A stretch of DNA of 64,000 bases from Lachnospiraceae bacterium (lineage in GTDB: Bacteria > Bacillota > Clostridia > Lachnospirales > Lachnospiraceae): NCBI GenBank assembly GCA_022791755.1, contig JAAVZR010000002.1:23267-87266 (forward strand), written 5' to 3'. Below the pieces are notes generated by a model. That model was given only the letters and a program-made list of their open reading frames with translations, was not told the DNA's origin and ran no database searches. The translations under genes were made by a program, and so were the position numbers. Of the stretch, positions 34,642 through 43,724 are shown one piece after another. How positions within the stretch are numbered: position 1 is the stretch's first letter; each line of letters starts with the position of its first letter.

Positions 34642-34872
34642 ATGGGAAAACGAATTCTGGCTGTTCTGGGCCTTGTTCTTCTGGCAGGAATGTATCTGCT
34701 GAGCCTCCTGTTCGCCCTGATCGACCATCCTCTGAAATCCTCTCTGATGACGGCCTCCCTGTACTGCACAGCCGTCATCCCCGTATTTCTCTATGTCTTT
34801 TTGTTCGTCACACGGCTGATCCGCAAGAATAAATCAAAGGATTCTTCCCAAAAAGAAGCCCCGCCGTCATAA
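34642..34872 (+). CDS. Small conserved membrane protein
   Basis: A 76-residue protein with two hydrophobic helices (about residues 4-26 and 33-56: RILAVLGLVLLAGMYLLSLLFALID and SSLMTASLYCTAVIPVFLYVFLFV, each split here at its natural boundary) and a charged tail. Similar small proteins occur beside purA in Lachnospiraceae, as I recall; function unknown. ATG 34642 begins just before the first helix; the ribosome site GAAAGGA is rather distant (about 13 bases). Driven by the very strong promoter at 34555-34583. Confidence 0.7.
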   Translation: MGKRILAVLGLVLLAGMYLLSLLFALIDHPLKSSLMTASLYCTAVIPVFLYVFLFVTRLIRKNKSKDSSQKEAPPS

Positions 34873-34882
34873 GCGGGACTTC
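34850..34882 (-). terminator. Intrinsic terminator after purA
   Basis: On the minus strand GAAGTCCCGC (34882-34873) pairs with GCGGGGCTTC (34864-34855) with one mismatch, followed by TTTTT. It overlaps the 3' end of the convergent small membrane protein gene. Confidence 0.85.
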
Positions 34883-34893
34883 CCGGAAAACTC

Positions 34894-36168
34894 TTATCTC
34901 ATAATAATATCGTCACGCCCCGGGCCATTGGACACCATCGTCACCGGCACTCCCAGCTCTTTTTCGATATACTCCACATAGCGGCGGCAGTTCTCCGGCA
35001 GCTCTTCATAGGCCTTGATTCCACGGATATCGCATTTCCAGCCGGGCAGCTTCTCATAGACCGGCCTGGCTTTCTCCAGCTTCACCGTGGTCGGGAACTC
35101 CTTCGTCACCTGGCCGTCGATCTCATATCCCACACATACCGGCAGCTCATCCAGATATCCCAGTACATCCAGGACGGTCAGCGCCACCTCCGTGGCTCCC
35201 TGAATCCGGCAGCCATAGCGGGAAGCCACCGCGTCGAACCAGCCCATTCTTCTGGGCCGTCCGGTGGTCGCTCCGTACTCGCCGCCGTCTCCTCCGCGCC
35301 GTCTCAGTTCATCGGCCTCCTCGCCGAAGATCTCGCTGACAAAGGCTCCCGCGCCCACAGCGCTGGAATAGGCTTTCACCACTGTGGTGATCTGCCGGAT
35401 CTCATAGGGAGGGATACCTGCGCCGATGGCGCCGTAGGCCGCCAGTGTGGACGAAGAGGTCACCATGGGATAGATGCCGTGATCCGGATCCTTCAGAGAG
35501 CCCAGCTGTCCCTCCAGCAGAATATTCTTTCCGTCCTTTATCGCCTGATGCAGGTAGGAAGATACGTCGCACACATAGGGAGCCACCATATCGCGATAGG
35601 ACAGCAGCGTCGCATAGAGCTCCTCCGGATCAATGGGCGGCTTGTGATACAGATGCTCAAACAGCACATTCTTGATCTCGCAGACACGGCTTACCTTTTC
35701 CTTAAGCGCCTCTTCGTCGAAAAGCTCGCTGACCTGAAAGCCGATCTTCGCATACTTATCCGAATAAAAAGGGGCAATGCCGGACTTGGTAGACCCGAAG
35801 GATTTACCCGCCAGACGGGCCTCCTCGTAGGTATCCTGCAATACATGATATGGCATCAGAATCTGAGCCCGGTCTGACACCAGAATACGGGGAGACGGCA
35901 CTCCTTTCCGCTCCAGGTCATGAATCTCATCAAACAGATAGGGAATATTCAGAGCCACGCCATTGCCGATGACGCTGGTCGTATGACCGTAAAATACGCC
36001 GGAGGGCAAAAGGTGCAGCGCAAATTTTCCGTAGTTGTTAATGATCGTATGGCCGGCATTGCTTCCTCCCTGGAAGCGGATAATGATATCCGACTCCTTT
36101 GCCAGCATGTCCGTGATTTTTCCCTTTCCTTCGTCGCCCCAGTTGGCGCCGACAACCGCTCTAACCAT
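34894..36168 (-). CDS. purA: Adenylosuccinate synthetase
   Basis: A 424-residue enzyme joining IMP and aspartate with GTP, the first committed step to AMP. GDEGKGKITDML near the start forms the GTP-binding loop; GGSNAGHTI, GSTKSGIAPFYSDK and TTTGRPRRMGW-like (ATTGRPRRMGWFDAV) motifs follow. ATG 36168 begins MVRAVVGANWGDEGKGK with AGGAAG upstream. The leader contains a small palindrome GGCCA/TGGCC at 36196-36207. purB and purC lie 1.7 kb away on the same strand. Confidence 0.97.
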   Translation of the reverse strand: MVRAVVGANWGDEGKGKITDMLAKESDIIIRFQGGSNAGHTIINNYGKFALHLLPSGVFYGHTTSVIGNGVALNIPYLFDEIHDLERKGVPSPRILVSDRAQILMPYHVLQDTYEEARLAGKSFGSTKSGIAPFYSDKYAKIGFQVSELFDEEALKEKVSRVCEIKNVLFEHLYHKPPIDPEELYATLLSYRDMVAPYVCDVSSYLHQAIKDGKNILLEGQLGSLKDPDHGIYPMVTSSSTLAAYGAIGAGIPPYEIRQITTVVKAYSSAVGAGAFVSEIFGEEADELRRRGGDGGEYGATTGRPRRMGWFDAVASRYGCRIQGATEVALTVLDVLGYLDELPVCVGYEIDGQVTKEFPTTVKLEKARPVYEKLPGWKCDIRGIKAYEELPENCRRYVEYIEKELGVPVTMVSNGPGRDDIIMR

Positions 36169-36240
36169 AATACTCTTCCTTTCCCGTTTCTTGCCGGCCA
36201 AATGGCCGCCACCGTGTTCCTATTGGGCCTTTACATATAG

Positions 36241-36269
36241 AGTATACTCCTTTTTTATCTATAAGTAAA
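36241..36269 (-). promoter_or_regulatory. Likely purA promoter
   Basis: TTTACT (36269-36264), 17-base spacer, TATACT (36246-36241) on the minus strand inside an AT-rich gap, 72 bases before the purA ATG. Confidence 0.6.
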
Positions 36270-36302
36270 ATCAATGATATTTATGTTTAATATAATTTAT
36301 AT

Positions 36303-37190
36303 TTATTCTATATCCCACATTTGGTCGATCAGCCGTTTCGCCGCCGGAGACAGAGCGTTTTTTGTATCTGTCACGATACAGATTTCCCTCTCCGGCATCT
36401 CTTCCTGAAAACAAAGCCGGAACACTTCTCCCTGCCTCAGCTTATCCTCCGCGAAATCCCTCATCACACAACCGATTCCCAGATTGCGGGCCGCAAACTG
36501 CACAATCATATCGCTGGTGGCCAGTTCAAATTCCGGTTGAAGCGTCACATGATGTCCGGCCAGATAGTCGTCCAGAAAACGACGGGTGCTGGTATTCTTT
36601 TCCAGACAGATGACAGGAAGCCGGGTCAGATCCTCATAGCGCAGCATCTTTCCCTGTAGTTTTTGAAATTTTTCCCCCGCGATAAAGCAGTCCCTGATCT
36701 TTCTGACCGGCCGGATCCTCACCTCGTTTTTACAGGTAAAAGGCGCTGTCACCACGCCGAAATCAATACGGCCCTGCCCCAGAAAGGCCAGCGTCTCCGG
36801 CGTGGGGCCATTGGTCACCGTCACCTTCACCCGCGGGTATGCTTCATGAAAGCTCTCCAGATATGGCAGCAGAAAAAAACGAAGCGTCATATCGCTGGCG
36901 CCGATACGTACTTCCCCCTCCTCCAGATTATTAAGCTTTCTCAGACGCTCTTCTCCCTCCAGTATGCTTTCCAGCCCTTTTGACACATAGGTGTAGAGAA
37001 GCTCCCCTGCCTGTGTCGGACGGACCCCTCTGGGAATCCGGACAAACAGTTCGCAGCCCAGCCCTTCCTCCAGCTGTTTTAACGCCTGGCTCACGGCGGG
37101 CTGCGATACACAGAGCACTTTCGCCGCCGCAGTGATGCTTCCCTCCCGGCAGACCTGGTAAAAAACGCGGTACTGCTCCAGATTCATCAT
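36303..37190 (-). CDS. LysR-family transcriptional regulator
   Basis: A 295-residue regulator: N-terminal winged helix-turn-helix (about residues 3-62, FYQVCREGSITAAAKVLCVSQPAVSQALKQLEEGLGCELFVR region) and a periplasmic-binding-like effector domain (about 90-290, starting VRIGASDMTLRFFLLPYLESF). Effector unknown. Divergent from the XRE gene with a 184-base gap holding a perfect palindrome. ATG 37190 or 37187. Confidence 0.93.
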   Translation of the reverse strand: MMNLEQYRVFYQVCREGSITAAAKVLCVSQPAVSQALKQLEEGLGCELFVRIPRGVRPTQAGELLYTYVSKGLESILEGEERLRKLNNLEEGEVRIGASDMTLRFFLLPYLESFHEAYPRVKVTVTNGPTPETLAFLGQGRIDFGVVTAPFTCKNEVRIRPVRKIRDCFIAGEKFQKLQGKMLRYEDLTRLPVICLEKNTSTRRFLDDYLAGHHVTLQPEFELATSDMIVQFAARNLGIGCVMRDFAEDKLRQGEVFRLCFQEEMPEREICIVTDTKNALSPAAKRLIDQMWDIE

Positions 37191-37247
37191 GATTCTGTCC
37201 CCTTCCGGCTATCCTGCCATATCACAGGTAAGATTATGTAAATTATT

Positions 37248-37264
37248 CCGGGGATTATCCCCGG
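37248..37264. promoter_or_regulatory. Perfect palindrome in the LysR/XRE intergenic region
   Basis: CCGGGGAT-T-ATCCCCGG, eight bases each side of one central T. GC-rich island in an otherwise AT-rich gap between divergent regulator genes; a candidate operator for either. No T-N11-A LysR motif matches it exactly. Confidence 0.5.
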
Positions 37265-37374
37265 TAGAAAAAGATTTTCTTCAAAAAAACAAAGAAATAT
37301 AAACTTTTTTTCCAAAACCTGTTACATTTTGCTTTCTCTTTCGTTTATATATATAGAAAGGTAAATAAAAGAAG

Positions 37375-37803
37375 ATGCAGTTATCCAATCGACTAAGACG
37401 GCTCCGAAACCGATTCGGATATTCACAGGCGGCCCTGGCTAAGGCCCTTGCCGTTTCTCGGATGGCTTATACCCAGTATGAGTCCGGCCATCGGGAGCCC
37501 AGCTTACATACGCTGATTTTGTTAACTCAGATCTATGGCGTATCGCTGGATTATCTCGCAGGACTGTCCGACCTTTCTCATCTGCCGGAACTATCTGACC
37601 GCGAGAAGTTCCTCCTGTCACAGCTTGATCGCTTGGCCGATGACAGGCGTCAGAATGTTTTCCAGGCTTTACAGCATCAGCTTGGGGAACAGATTCTAAG
37701 CGATTCCCAGAGCTACAGGGAGGGCTTTTCCAGGGTTATACTGTCTGATAACCCGGAAAATCCATCTCAAAGCTCACGTCACTCTGTTGATGAGAGTCAG
37801 TAG
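37375..37803 (+). CDS. XRE-family helix-turn-helix regulator
   Basis: A 142-residue DNA-binding protein. Cro/CI-type HTH at residues about 5-60 (RLRRLRNRFGYSQAALAKALAVSRMAYTQYESGHREPSLHTL region), then YLAGLSDL and a charged helical tail of unknown role. Target unknown; the palindrome at 37248-37264 is a possible site. Leader is AT-rich with TATATATATAG upstream. Confidence 0.88.
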   Translation: MQLSNRLRRLRNRFGYSQAALAKALAVSRMAYTQYESGHREPSLHTLILLTQIYGVSLDYLAGLSDLSHLPELSDREKFLLSQLDRLADDRRQNVFQALQHQLGEQILSDSQSYREGFSRVILSDNPENPSQSSRHSVDESQ

Positions 37804-37846
37804 CGCAACCAATTATTTTTTCCCGTCATCATCCGATGACAATCTC

Positions 37847-37879
37847 TAAAAGCAGCTCCGGCATCACGCCGGGGCTGCT
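37847..37879 (-). terminator. Intrinsic terminator of the purB operon
   Basis: On the minus strand AGCAGCCCCGGC (37879-37868) pairs with GCCGGAGCTGCT (37862-37851) along 12 bases with one mismatch-tolerant pair, followed by TTTT. It can also serve the convergent XRE gene. Confidence 0.85.
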
Positions 37880-37885
37880 CCCCCT

Positions 37886-39316
37886 TTATACGGTTATCTC
37901 CGCCTGCATACCAAGCAGCTCTTTGTTTTCTCTCAGCACCGGCCGGATCACTTCCTCCAGAAACTCATCCACCTGCTTCGGCGCCCGTCCCACATAGCGG
38001 GCCGGATCCATGGTTGCTTTCAGCTCATCCCCGGACAGATTAAAGGCCGGATCTGCGGCAATCAGCTCCAGGAGATTATTTTCACGTCCCTCCACCTTTA
38101 CATTGCGGCCCGCCTCCATGGAAAGGCTGCGGATCCTCTCATGCAGCTCCTGCCGGTCGCCGCCGGCCTTCACCGCATCCATCATGATATTCTCCGTGGC
38201 CATGAAGGGAAGCTCCGACATCAGACGCTTCTCGATGACCTTCGGATATACCACCAGACCGTCTACCACATTCAGATACAGATCCAGAATGCCGTCCACT
38301 GCCAGAAATCCCTCCGGGATGCTGATTCTCTTATTGGCAGAATCATCCAGAGTTCTCTCAAACCACTGTGTGGAAGCCGTGAGCAGAGGGTTCATCACAT
38401 CGCTCATCACATAGTTGGCCAGAGAGGCGATTCTCTCGCTGCGCATGGGATTGCGCTTATAAGCCATGGCGGAGGAACCGATCTGACTTTTCTCAAAGGG
38501 CTCCTCGATCTCCTTCAGGTGCTGCAACAGACGGATATCGTTGGAAAATTTATGAGCGCTCGCGGCGATACCGGCCAGCACATTCAAAACGCGGCTGTCC
38601 ACTTTACGGGAATACGTCTGTCCTGATACGGGATAACAGGAATGAAAGCCCATCTTCGCAGCGATCTTCTCGTCCAGAAGGCGGCATTTTTCATGATCGC
38701 CGTCGAACAGCTCCAGAAAGCTGGCCTGCGTCCCCGTAGTTCCCTTGGAACCCAGGAGCTTCATAGTGCCGGTCACATGCTCCAGATCCTCCAGATCCAG
38801 CGCCAGATCCTGCAGCCACAAACAGGCCCGCTTGCCCACCGTGGTGGGCTGAGCCGGCTGGAAATGCGTAAAGGCCAGGGTAGGCTGCTCTTTCCATGTA
38901 TCCGCAAAACAGGCCAGCTTATCCATGACATTTAAGAGCTTTTTCTTGATCAGTCTGAGCGCCTCTGTCATGACGATGATATCCGTATTATCTCCCACAT
39001 AGCAGGAGGTAGCTCCCAGATGGATGATCCCCTTAGCCTTCGGACACTGCACCCCATAGGCATAGACATGGGACATCACGTCGTGACGGACTTCCTTTTC
39101 TCTTTCTTTGGCCACATCGTAATTAATATCGCCCTGATGCGCCTTCAGCTCCTCGATCTGCTCCTCGCTCACCGGCAGCCCCAGCTCATGCTCCGCCTCA
39201 GCCAGGGCAATCCACAGCCGTCTCCAGGTCGTAAACTTCTTATCCGGGGAAAAAATGTACTGCATTTCCCTGCTGGCATAGCGCTCCGACAGGGGACTTA
39301 CATACTTATCATACAT
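37886..39316 (-). CDS. purB: Adenylosuccinate lyase
   Basis: A 476-residue homotetrameric lyase acting twice in purine synthesis (SAICAR to AICAR, adenylosuccinate to AMP). Signature GSSAMAYKRNPMRSE at about residues 285-299, plus HLGATSCYVGDNTD and FTHFQPAQPTTVGKRACLW. Length fits the longer Firmicute and eukaryote-like form. Twelve bases after purC. Confidence 0.97.
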   Translation of the reverse strand: MYDKYVSPLSERYASREMQYIFSPDKKFTTWRRLWIALAEAEHELGLPVSEEQIEELKAHQGDINYDVAKEREKEVRHDVMSHVYAYGVQCPKAKGIIHLGATSCYVGDNTDIIVMTEALRLIKKKLLNVMDKLACFADTWKEQPTLAFTHFQPAQPTTVGKRACLWLQDLALDLEDLEHVTGTMKLLGSKGTTGTQASFLELFDGDHEKCRLLDEKIAAKMGFHSCYPVSGQTYSRKVDSRVLNVLAGIAASAHKFSNDIRLLQHLKEIEEPFEKSQIGSSAMAYKRNPMRSERIASLANYVMSDVMNPLLTASTQWFERTLDDSANKRISIPEGFLAVDGILDLYLNVVDGLVVYPKVIEKRLMSELPFMATENIMMDAVKAGGDRQELHERIRSLSMEAGRNVKVEGRENNLLELIAADPAFNLSGDELKATMDPARYVGRAPKQVDEFLEEVIRPVLRENKELLGMQAEITV

Positions 39317-39328
39317 GAAAGCGTCCTC

Positions 39329-40033
39329 CTACAGACCCAGCCTCTTAAATACCTCATTGTACGCATCTTCCACATTCCCCATATCGCGGCGGAAGCGATC
39401 CTTGTCCAGCTTCTCATGGGTCTTAATATCCCACAGGCGGCAGGTATCCGGCGATACCTCGTCCGCCAGGATAATCTCACCGTGGTAACGGCCAAACTCG
39501 ATCTTAAAGTCGATCAGTTCGATGCCGGCATTGGCAAAATATGCCTTCATGACCTCATTGATCTTAAACGTCATCTCCGCGATCGTATCTAACTCTTCCC
39601 GGGTAGCCAGGCCCAGCGCCAGCGCATAGTAAGTATTAATAAAGGGATCTCCCAGCTCATCGTTCTTATAGCTGAACTCCAGCGTAGGGCACAGAAGCGC
39701 ACGGCCCTCCTCGATCCCCAGCTTCTTTGAAAAGCTGCCGGCCGCCACATTTCGCACGATAACTTCCAAAGGAACGATTTCCACCTTCTTTACGGCCGTC
39801 TCCCGTTCGCTCAGCTCCTCCACATAGTGGGTCGGAATTCCCTCCTTCTCCAGCAGCTGGAAAACCCGGTTGGTCATCCGGTTATTGATCGCGCCCTTAC
39901 CTGCGATGGTGCCCTTCTTCAGACCGTTAAATGCCGTGGCGTCATCCTTATAGTCCACGATCAGTACATCCTCGTCGTCTGTGCGGAATACCTTTTTCGC
40001 CTTGCCCTCGTACAGTAAATCCAACTTCTTCAT
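39329..40033 (-). CDS. purC: SAICAR synthase
   Basis: A 234-residue enzyme that joins CAIR and aspartate with ATP. Begins [40 protein letters not shown] sequence; [21 protein letters not shown] and [30 protein letters not shown] are diagnostic. ATG 40033 has GAGGAG eight bases upstream. In operon with purB downstream and flavin reductase upstream. Confidence 0.97.
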   Translation of the reverse strand: MKKLDLLYEGKAKKVFRTDDEDVLIVDYKDDATAFNGLKKGTIAGKGAINNRMTNRVFQLLEKEGIPTHYVEELSERETAVKKVEIVPLEVIVRNVAAGSFSKKLGIEEGRALLCPTLEFSYKNDELGDPFINTYYALALGLATREELDTIAEMTFKINEVMKAYFANAGIELIDFKIEFGRYHGEIILADEVSPDTCRLWDIKTHEKLDKDRFRRDMGNVEDAYNEVFKRLGL

Positions 40034-40053
40034 CTTTTTTACTCCTCTTTTCT

Positions 40054-40638
40054 TCATGGATTTGTTTTTTTATTTTTATTTTTCTTTATGCTGTAACCAA
40101 AATGCCCCAGCTCACGGCCCAGCCCATGATAGCTGCCATGGCTGTATACGATGGGCCTCGCCCTGGACAGATCAAACCGGCCTCCGGCATCCATATACTC
40201 CTCGCCGGCATGCACGCACAGCACTCTGGCCATAAACATATCATGGCTGCCCAGCTCTCTCCTCTCGGTGATCCGGCACTCGATATTTACCGGACTGTCC
40301 TGGATCAAAGGCGCCGCCACCTGTGACGCTTTCTCCTTCTTCAGTCCCAGACAGGCGAATTTGTCCACGTCCCGGCCGGAGCGCACCCCGCAGAAATCCG
40401 TGGCGCGGGCCAGCTTCTCCGTAGTCAGATTCACCACGAATTCCCCGGTCTCCAGAAGCATTTTGTGAGAATACCTCTCAGGCCGTACCGAGATGGAGAG
40501 CATCGGAGGATCGGAGCAGACGGTCCCGGTCCAGGCCACCGTAATGATATTATCATGGCCCTGTCCGTCCGTCACCGACACCAGGACCGCCGGCAGAGGA
40601 TAGAGCATATTCCCCGCCTTCCAGATTTGCTTGCCCAT
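40054..40638 (-). CDS. Flavin reductase family protein
   Basis: A 194-residue FMN-binding split-barrel protein of the flavin reductase-like family ([56 protein letters not shown] region). Members reduce free flavin or act as flavoredoxins. Ends with a Lys/Asn tail. Sits between pheA and purC in one transcription unit; no obvious pathway link. Confidence 0.88.
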   Translation of the reverse strand: MGKQIWKAGNMLYPLPAVLVSVTDGQGHDNIITVAWTGTVCSDPPMLSISVRPERYSHKMLLETGEFVVNLTTEKLARATDFCGVRSGRDVDKFACLGLKKEKASQVAAPLIQDSPVNIECRITERRELGSHDMFMARVLCVHAGEEYMDAGGRFDLSRARPIVYSHGSYHGLGRELGHFGYSIKKNKNKKTNP

Positions 40639-40676
40639 AAGCCCTTCCTTTCTCTTTTGAAAACCTGCCTGCCCTG

Positions 40677-41804
40677 TCAGTAATTCCCCAGTATCTTAAA
40701 ATGTCCTGCTTCCTCCATGATCCCCCGCAGAGCACCCAGCACCGCCGGGTCCAGGAGATTGCCGTCGAAATCCACGAAGAAACGGTACTCCCAGTTTCTT
40801 CCCGCGATCGGACAGGACTCGATTTTCGTCATATTCAGATCATTGTAGATAAAGTGAGACAGGATGGAATAAAGGCTTCCGCTCTCATGGGGCACCTCAA
40901 AGCAGATGCTGATCTTGCCCGCATCCCTCTGAAAGATCTTGCGCCCTGCCACGATGATGAAACGGGTGGTATTGACGTCGCTGTAATTCACTCCCTCTTT
41001 AAGCACCTTCAGACCATAGATCTTCGCCGCCGCCGGGCTGGCGACAGCCGCCTGGCCCAGATCGCCGTCCTCCCTCACCTTTTTCGCGCTGAGAGCCGTG
41101 TTATTGACGCTCATCTGCTTCCACTGGGGATGGCTGTTCAAAAAGGGCGCGCACTGCATCAGCCCCTGGGGATGAGAATAGACCACACGGATGTCGGAAA
41201 GCTCCGCCTCCGGCAGCCCCAAAAGAGCGTGTTCCACCTTCAGATAGATCTCTCCCACGATATAATTGTCATAAAAGCCCAGCAGATCATAGATACCGTC
41301 CACCGATCCGGCTGTGGAATTCTCAATGGGCAGTACCGCATAACCGGCCTCGCAGATACTGAGCGCTTTCATGGCATCCTCCCAGGTCCGCACAGCTTCC
41401 AGCCTGGCATCCTCTCCAAAATATTTCATGGCTGCCAGCTGGCTGTACGCCCCCGGCACTCCCTGAAATACCACAGGGGCTTTCCGGTCCAGACTGTCCA
41501 CCGGTTCAAAGGGCAGCGTAAGCCCCTGTCCGTTCTCTGCCAGAACCCGGTATTGCAGCTTGCGGCTGGCCGCCATCAGCTGGGCAAACATGTCCCGCAG
41601 ACCGTGACGGTTCTCCTCCTTCTTTGCCAGAGACTCCACAGCCAGCAGCTTCTGTCTCTCCCGCTCCCGGTCCAGTACCTTTTTCTGATTCTCTATCTTA
41701 TACTCCGCCACCAGACGACAGATATCCTGGCGCTTCTCAAAAAGCTCCGCCAGCTGCCTGTCCACCTGGTCGATCTCTTCACGCAACTGCTGCAAATCAG
41801 GCAT
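40677..41804 (-). CDS. pheA: Bifunctional chorismate mutase/prephenate dehydratase
   Basis: A 375-residue enzyme of phenylalanine synthesis. Chorismate mutase domain about residues 1-85 (LREEIDQVDRQLAELFEKRQDICRLVAEYK), prephenate dehydratase about 105-285 with YFGEDARLEAV and the TRF motif in NTTRFIIVAGRK, and ACT domain from about 295 (KISICFEVPHESGSLYSIL). The ACT motif usually written ESRP reads ESCP here, which may alter phenylalanine feedback. First gene of a pheA-flavin reductase-purC-purB unit. Confidence 0.95.
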   Translation of the reverse strand: MPDLQQLREEIDQVDRQLAELFEKRQDICRLVAEYKIENQKKVLDRERERQKLLAVESLAKKEENRHGLRDMFAQLMAASRKLQYRVLAENGQGLTLPFEPVDSLDRKAPVVFQGVPGAYSQLAAMKYFGEDARLEAVRTWEDAMKALSICEAGYAVLPIENSTAGSVDGIYDLLGFYDNYIVGEIYLKVEHALLGLPEAELSDIRVVYSHPQGLMQCAPFLNSHPQWKQMSVNNTALSAKKVREDGDLGQAAVASPAAAKIYGLKVLKEGVNYSDVNTTRFIIVAGRKIFQRDAGKISICFEVPHESGSLYSILSHFIYNDLNMTKIESCPIAGRNWEYRFFVDFDGNLLDPAVLGALRGIMEEAGHFKILGNY

Positions 41805-41836
41805 GTCAAATCCTCTTTCTCCGTAAGAATATTTTC

Positions 41837-41865
41837 ATTGTATACAATTCTTCCGAGATATGCAA
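41837..41865 (-). promoter_or_regulatory. Sigma-A promoter of the pheA-purCB unit
   Basis: TTGCAT (41865-41860), 17-base spacer, TACAAT (41842-41837) on the minus strand, 33 bases before the pheA ATG. Confidence 0.8.
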
Positions 41866-41914
41866 CTGTTTTTTCTCACGCATATTTTCCCCATACCGGC
41901 TCATACTACCTTAC

Positions 41915-42358
41915 ATGGAAAATAAATTTATCAAATGCGGTTTCATCGGCTGGGGCATCGAGCTTCTGGCCACCAGCCTCAGTAACTATCATAACAACGG
42001 CGACCGGCGGCTGATGGGAAATACCTCTCTTCTGATGTTTCCGATCTACGGAATGGCCGCTGCCTTCCAGCCCTTCGGAAAGCTTCTGTGCCGCCGGAAT
42101 GTACTGGTGCGCGGCAGCGTCTATATGACGTTAATCTTTGCCACCGAGTATGCCACCGGACGGCTCCTTCGCAAGCTGGGAATCTGCCCCTGGGATTACA
42201 GCGACGCTCCCCTCAATATCGACGGGCTGATCCGGCTGGACTATGCCCCCGCCTGGTTTGCCGTGGGGCTCTTATTTGAGAGAAACACCTGTCGGGAGAT
42301 CCGTCAGAAGTACAAAGAAGAACAAAGAAAAAAACCATGTGATTCCTGCAAACCGTGA
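41915..42358 (+). CDS. Membrane protein of the putative ABC-transporter permease (CmpB-like) family
   Basis: A 147-residue protein with about three or four hydrophobic stretches: FIGWGIELLATSLSNY, MFPIYGMAAAFQPFGKLL, VYMTLIFATEYATGRLL and APAWFAVGLLFER. The GWGIE...FPIYG pattern resembles Pfam PF06541 proteins, which are named permeases but lack demonstrated transport. ATG 41915 begins before the first helix; no clear ribosome site. Followed by a strong terminator. Confidence 0.72.
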   Translation: MENKFIKCGFIGWGIELLATSLSNYHNNGDRRLMGNTSLLMFPIYGMAAAFQPFGKLLCRRNVLVRGSVYMTLIFATEYATGRLLRKLGICPWDYSDAPLNIDGLIRLDYAPAWFAVGLLFERNTCREIRQKYKEEQRKKPCDSCKP

Positions 42359-42391
42359 TATGGTATGGGGCAAATACACCCCACGACATAA

Positions 42392-42424
42392 GCGGCAGCC
42401 CCTCTTACCGGCTGCCGCTTTTTG
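42392..42424 (+). terminator. Intrinsic terminator
   Basis: GCGGCAGCC (42392-42400) pairs perfectly with GGCTGCCGC (42410-42418), then TTTTT. It ends the small membrane protein gene and stands before the convergent transporter gene. Confidence 0.92.
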
Positions 42425-42452
42425 TCTTCCCTGCCAGATCTCCTCTGCCGTT

Positions 42453-43703
42453 TCACTCCCGGTCAGCGTTCAGCACCGCAGCCTTGCGAAACACCAGATA
42501 GCCTGCGATAATCAGCACGGAGATCATCGCCACACCCAGCTGCATATGGCCGGTGACAGAGGTCACGAGAGCCACCAGACCGGTGCCCATAAAGGACGCT
42601 CCCTTACCGCAGATATCCAGAAGGCCGAAGAATTCTCCCGCCTTCTCCGGCGGTATGATCTGCGCAAAATAGGAGCGCGACAGTGCCTGAATGCCTCCCT
42701 GGAATATACCCACACACACAGCCAAAAACCAGAATTCCCATGCCTTATCCAGCTGAATCGCAAACAGGGCAATGGCCCCATAGGCCAGAATACAGATACG
42801 GATCAGCTTGGAATTTTTATATTTGCCAGCCAGCCAGCCAAAAAGCAGCGCAAAAGGAAACGCCACAAACTGGGTCAGCAGTAAAGCCAGCAATAACATG
42901 GTGCTGTCCAGCCCCAGCGCCTCGCCGTAGGCCGTCGCCATCTCGATGATCGTATAGACGCCGTCGATATAGAGGAAGAAAGAGATCAGAAACAGGAACA
43001 GGCCCTTATGCTGGCGGATCTCCTTCAGACTGTGTCCCAGCCTCTGAAAGGACTCCCTCACAGCGTGCTCCTGCTTCTCCACGAAATGTACCTGCTTATA
43101 ATTCTTCAGAAGAGGCAGCGTCATGATGAACCACCAGCCTGCCGTCAGGAAGAAAGCGATGGCCATGGCCACCGTCATGGTCAGCCCAAAGGAATCTGCG
43201 TTGAGCACCAGCACCAGACTGATGATAAAAGGAATCACACTTCCGATATAGCCCCAGGCATAGCCCTGGGACGAAACGTTATCCATCCGGTCCGGCGTGG
43301 TGATGTCTGTCAGCATGGAGTCATAAAAAACCAGGCTGGCATTGAATCCCACTTTGGCAATCACGAAGATCACCAAAAAGGTGAGCCACCAGGAAGGCAC
43401 CGACAGAGCCGCACACCCGATGACGCCCAACATCATGAACGCCGTAAAAATCGGCTTCTTATAGCCGCCGGTATCGGCCAGCGCCCCAAACACCGGCCCC
43501 AGCACCGCCACGATCAGGGTGGATATAGAGGCAGCGTATCCCCAGTAGGACAGATACTGACTGGAGGAGATCCCGGCCCCCTCCGCCAGCGAATTGAAAT
43601 AGATCGGCAGCAATGTGGATACCATCAGCACAAAAGCAGAGTTGCCCACATCATAGAGTATCCAGTACAGCTCCAGCCGCGTCAGCTTGTTTTTCTTTTT
43701 CAT
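42453..43703 (-). CDS. MFS transporter, UMF1 (Atg22-like) family
   Basis: A 416-residue membrane protein with about 12 helices. LYWILYDVGNSAFVLMVSTLLPIYF at the start and the segment DMTD-like SMLTDITTPDRMDNVSSQGYAWGYIGSVIPFI fit the UMF1/Atg22 branch of the major facilitator superfamily. Substrate unknown (amino-acid efflux in yeast Atg22). Follows the phospholipase-like gene by 21 bases, likely in one operon with purL. Confidence 0.88.
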   Translation of the reverse strand: MKKKNKLTRLELYWILYDVGNSAFVLMVSTLLPIYFNSLAEGAGISSSQYLSYWGYAASISTLIVAVLGPVFGALADTGGYKKPIFTAFMMLGVIGCAALSVPSWWLTFLVIFVIAKVGFNASLVFYDSMLTDITTPDRMDNVSSQGYAWGYIGSVIPFIISLVLVLNADSFGLTMTVAMAIAFFLTAGWWFIMTLPLLKNYKQVHFVEKQEHAVRESFQRLGHSLKEIRQHKGLFLFLISFFLYIDGVYTIIEMATAYGEALGLDSTMLLLALLLTQFVAFPFALLFGWLAGKYKNSKLIRICILAYGAIALFAIQLDKAWEFWFLAVCVGIFQGGIQALSRSYFAQIIPPEKAGEFFGLLDICGKGASFMGTGLVALVTSVTGHMQLGVAMISVLIIAGYLVFRKAAVLNADRE

Positions 43704-43724
43704 ATCTCCCTCCTTTTGCAGGCC

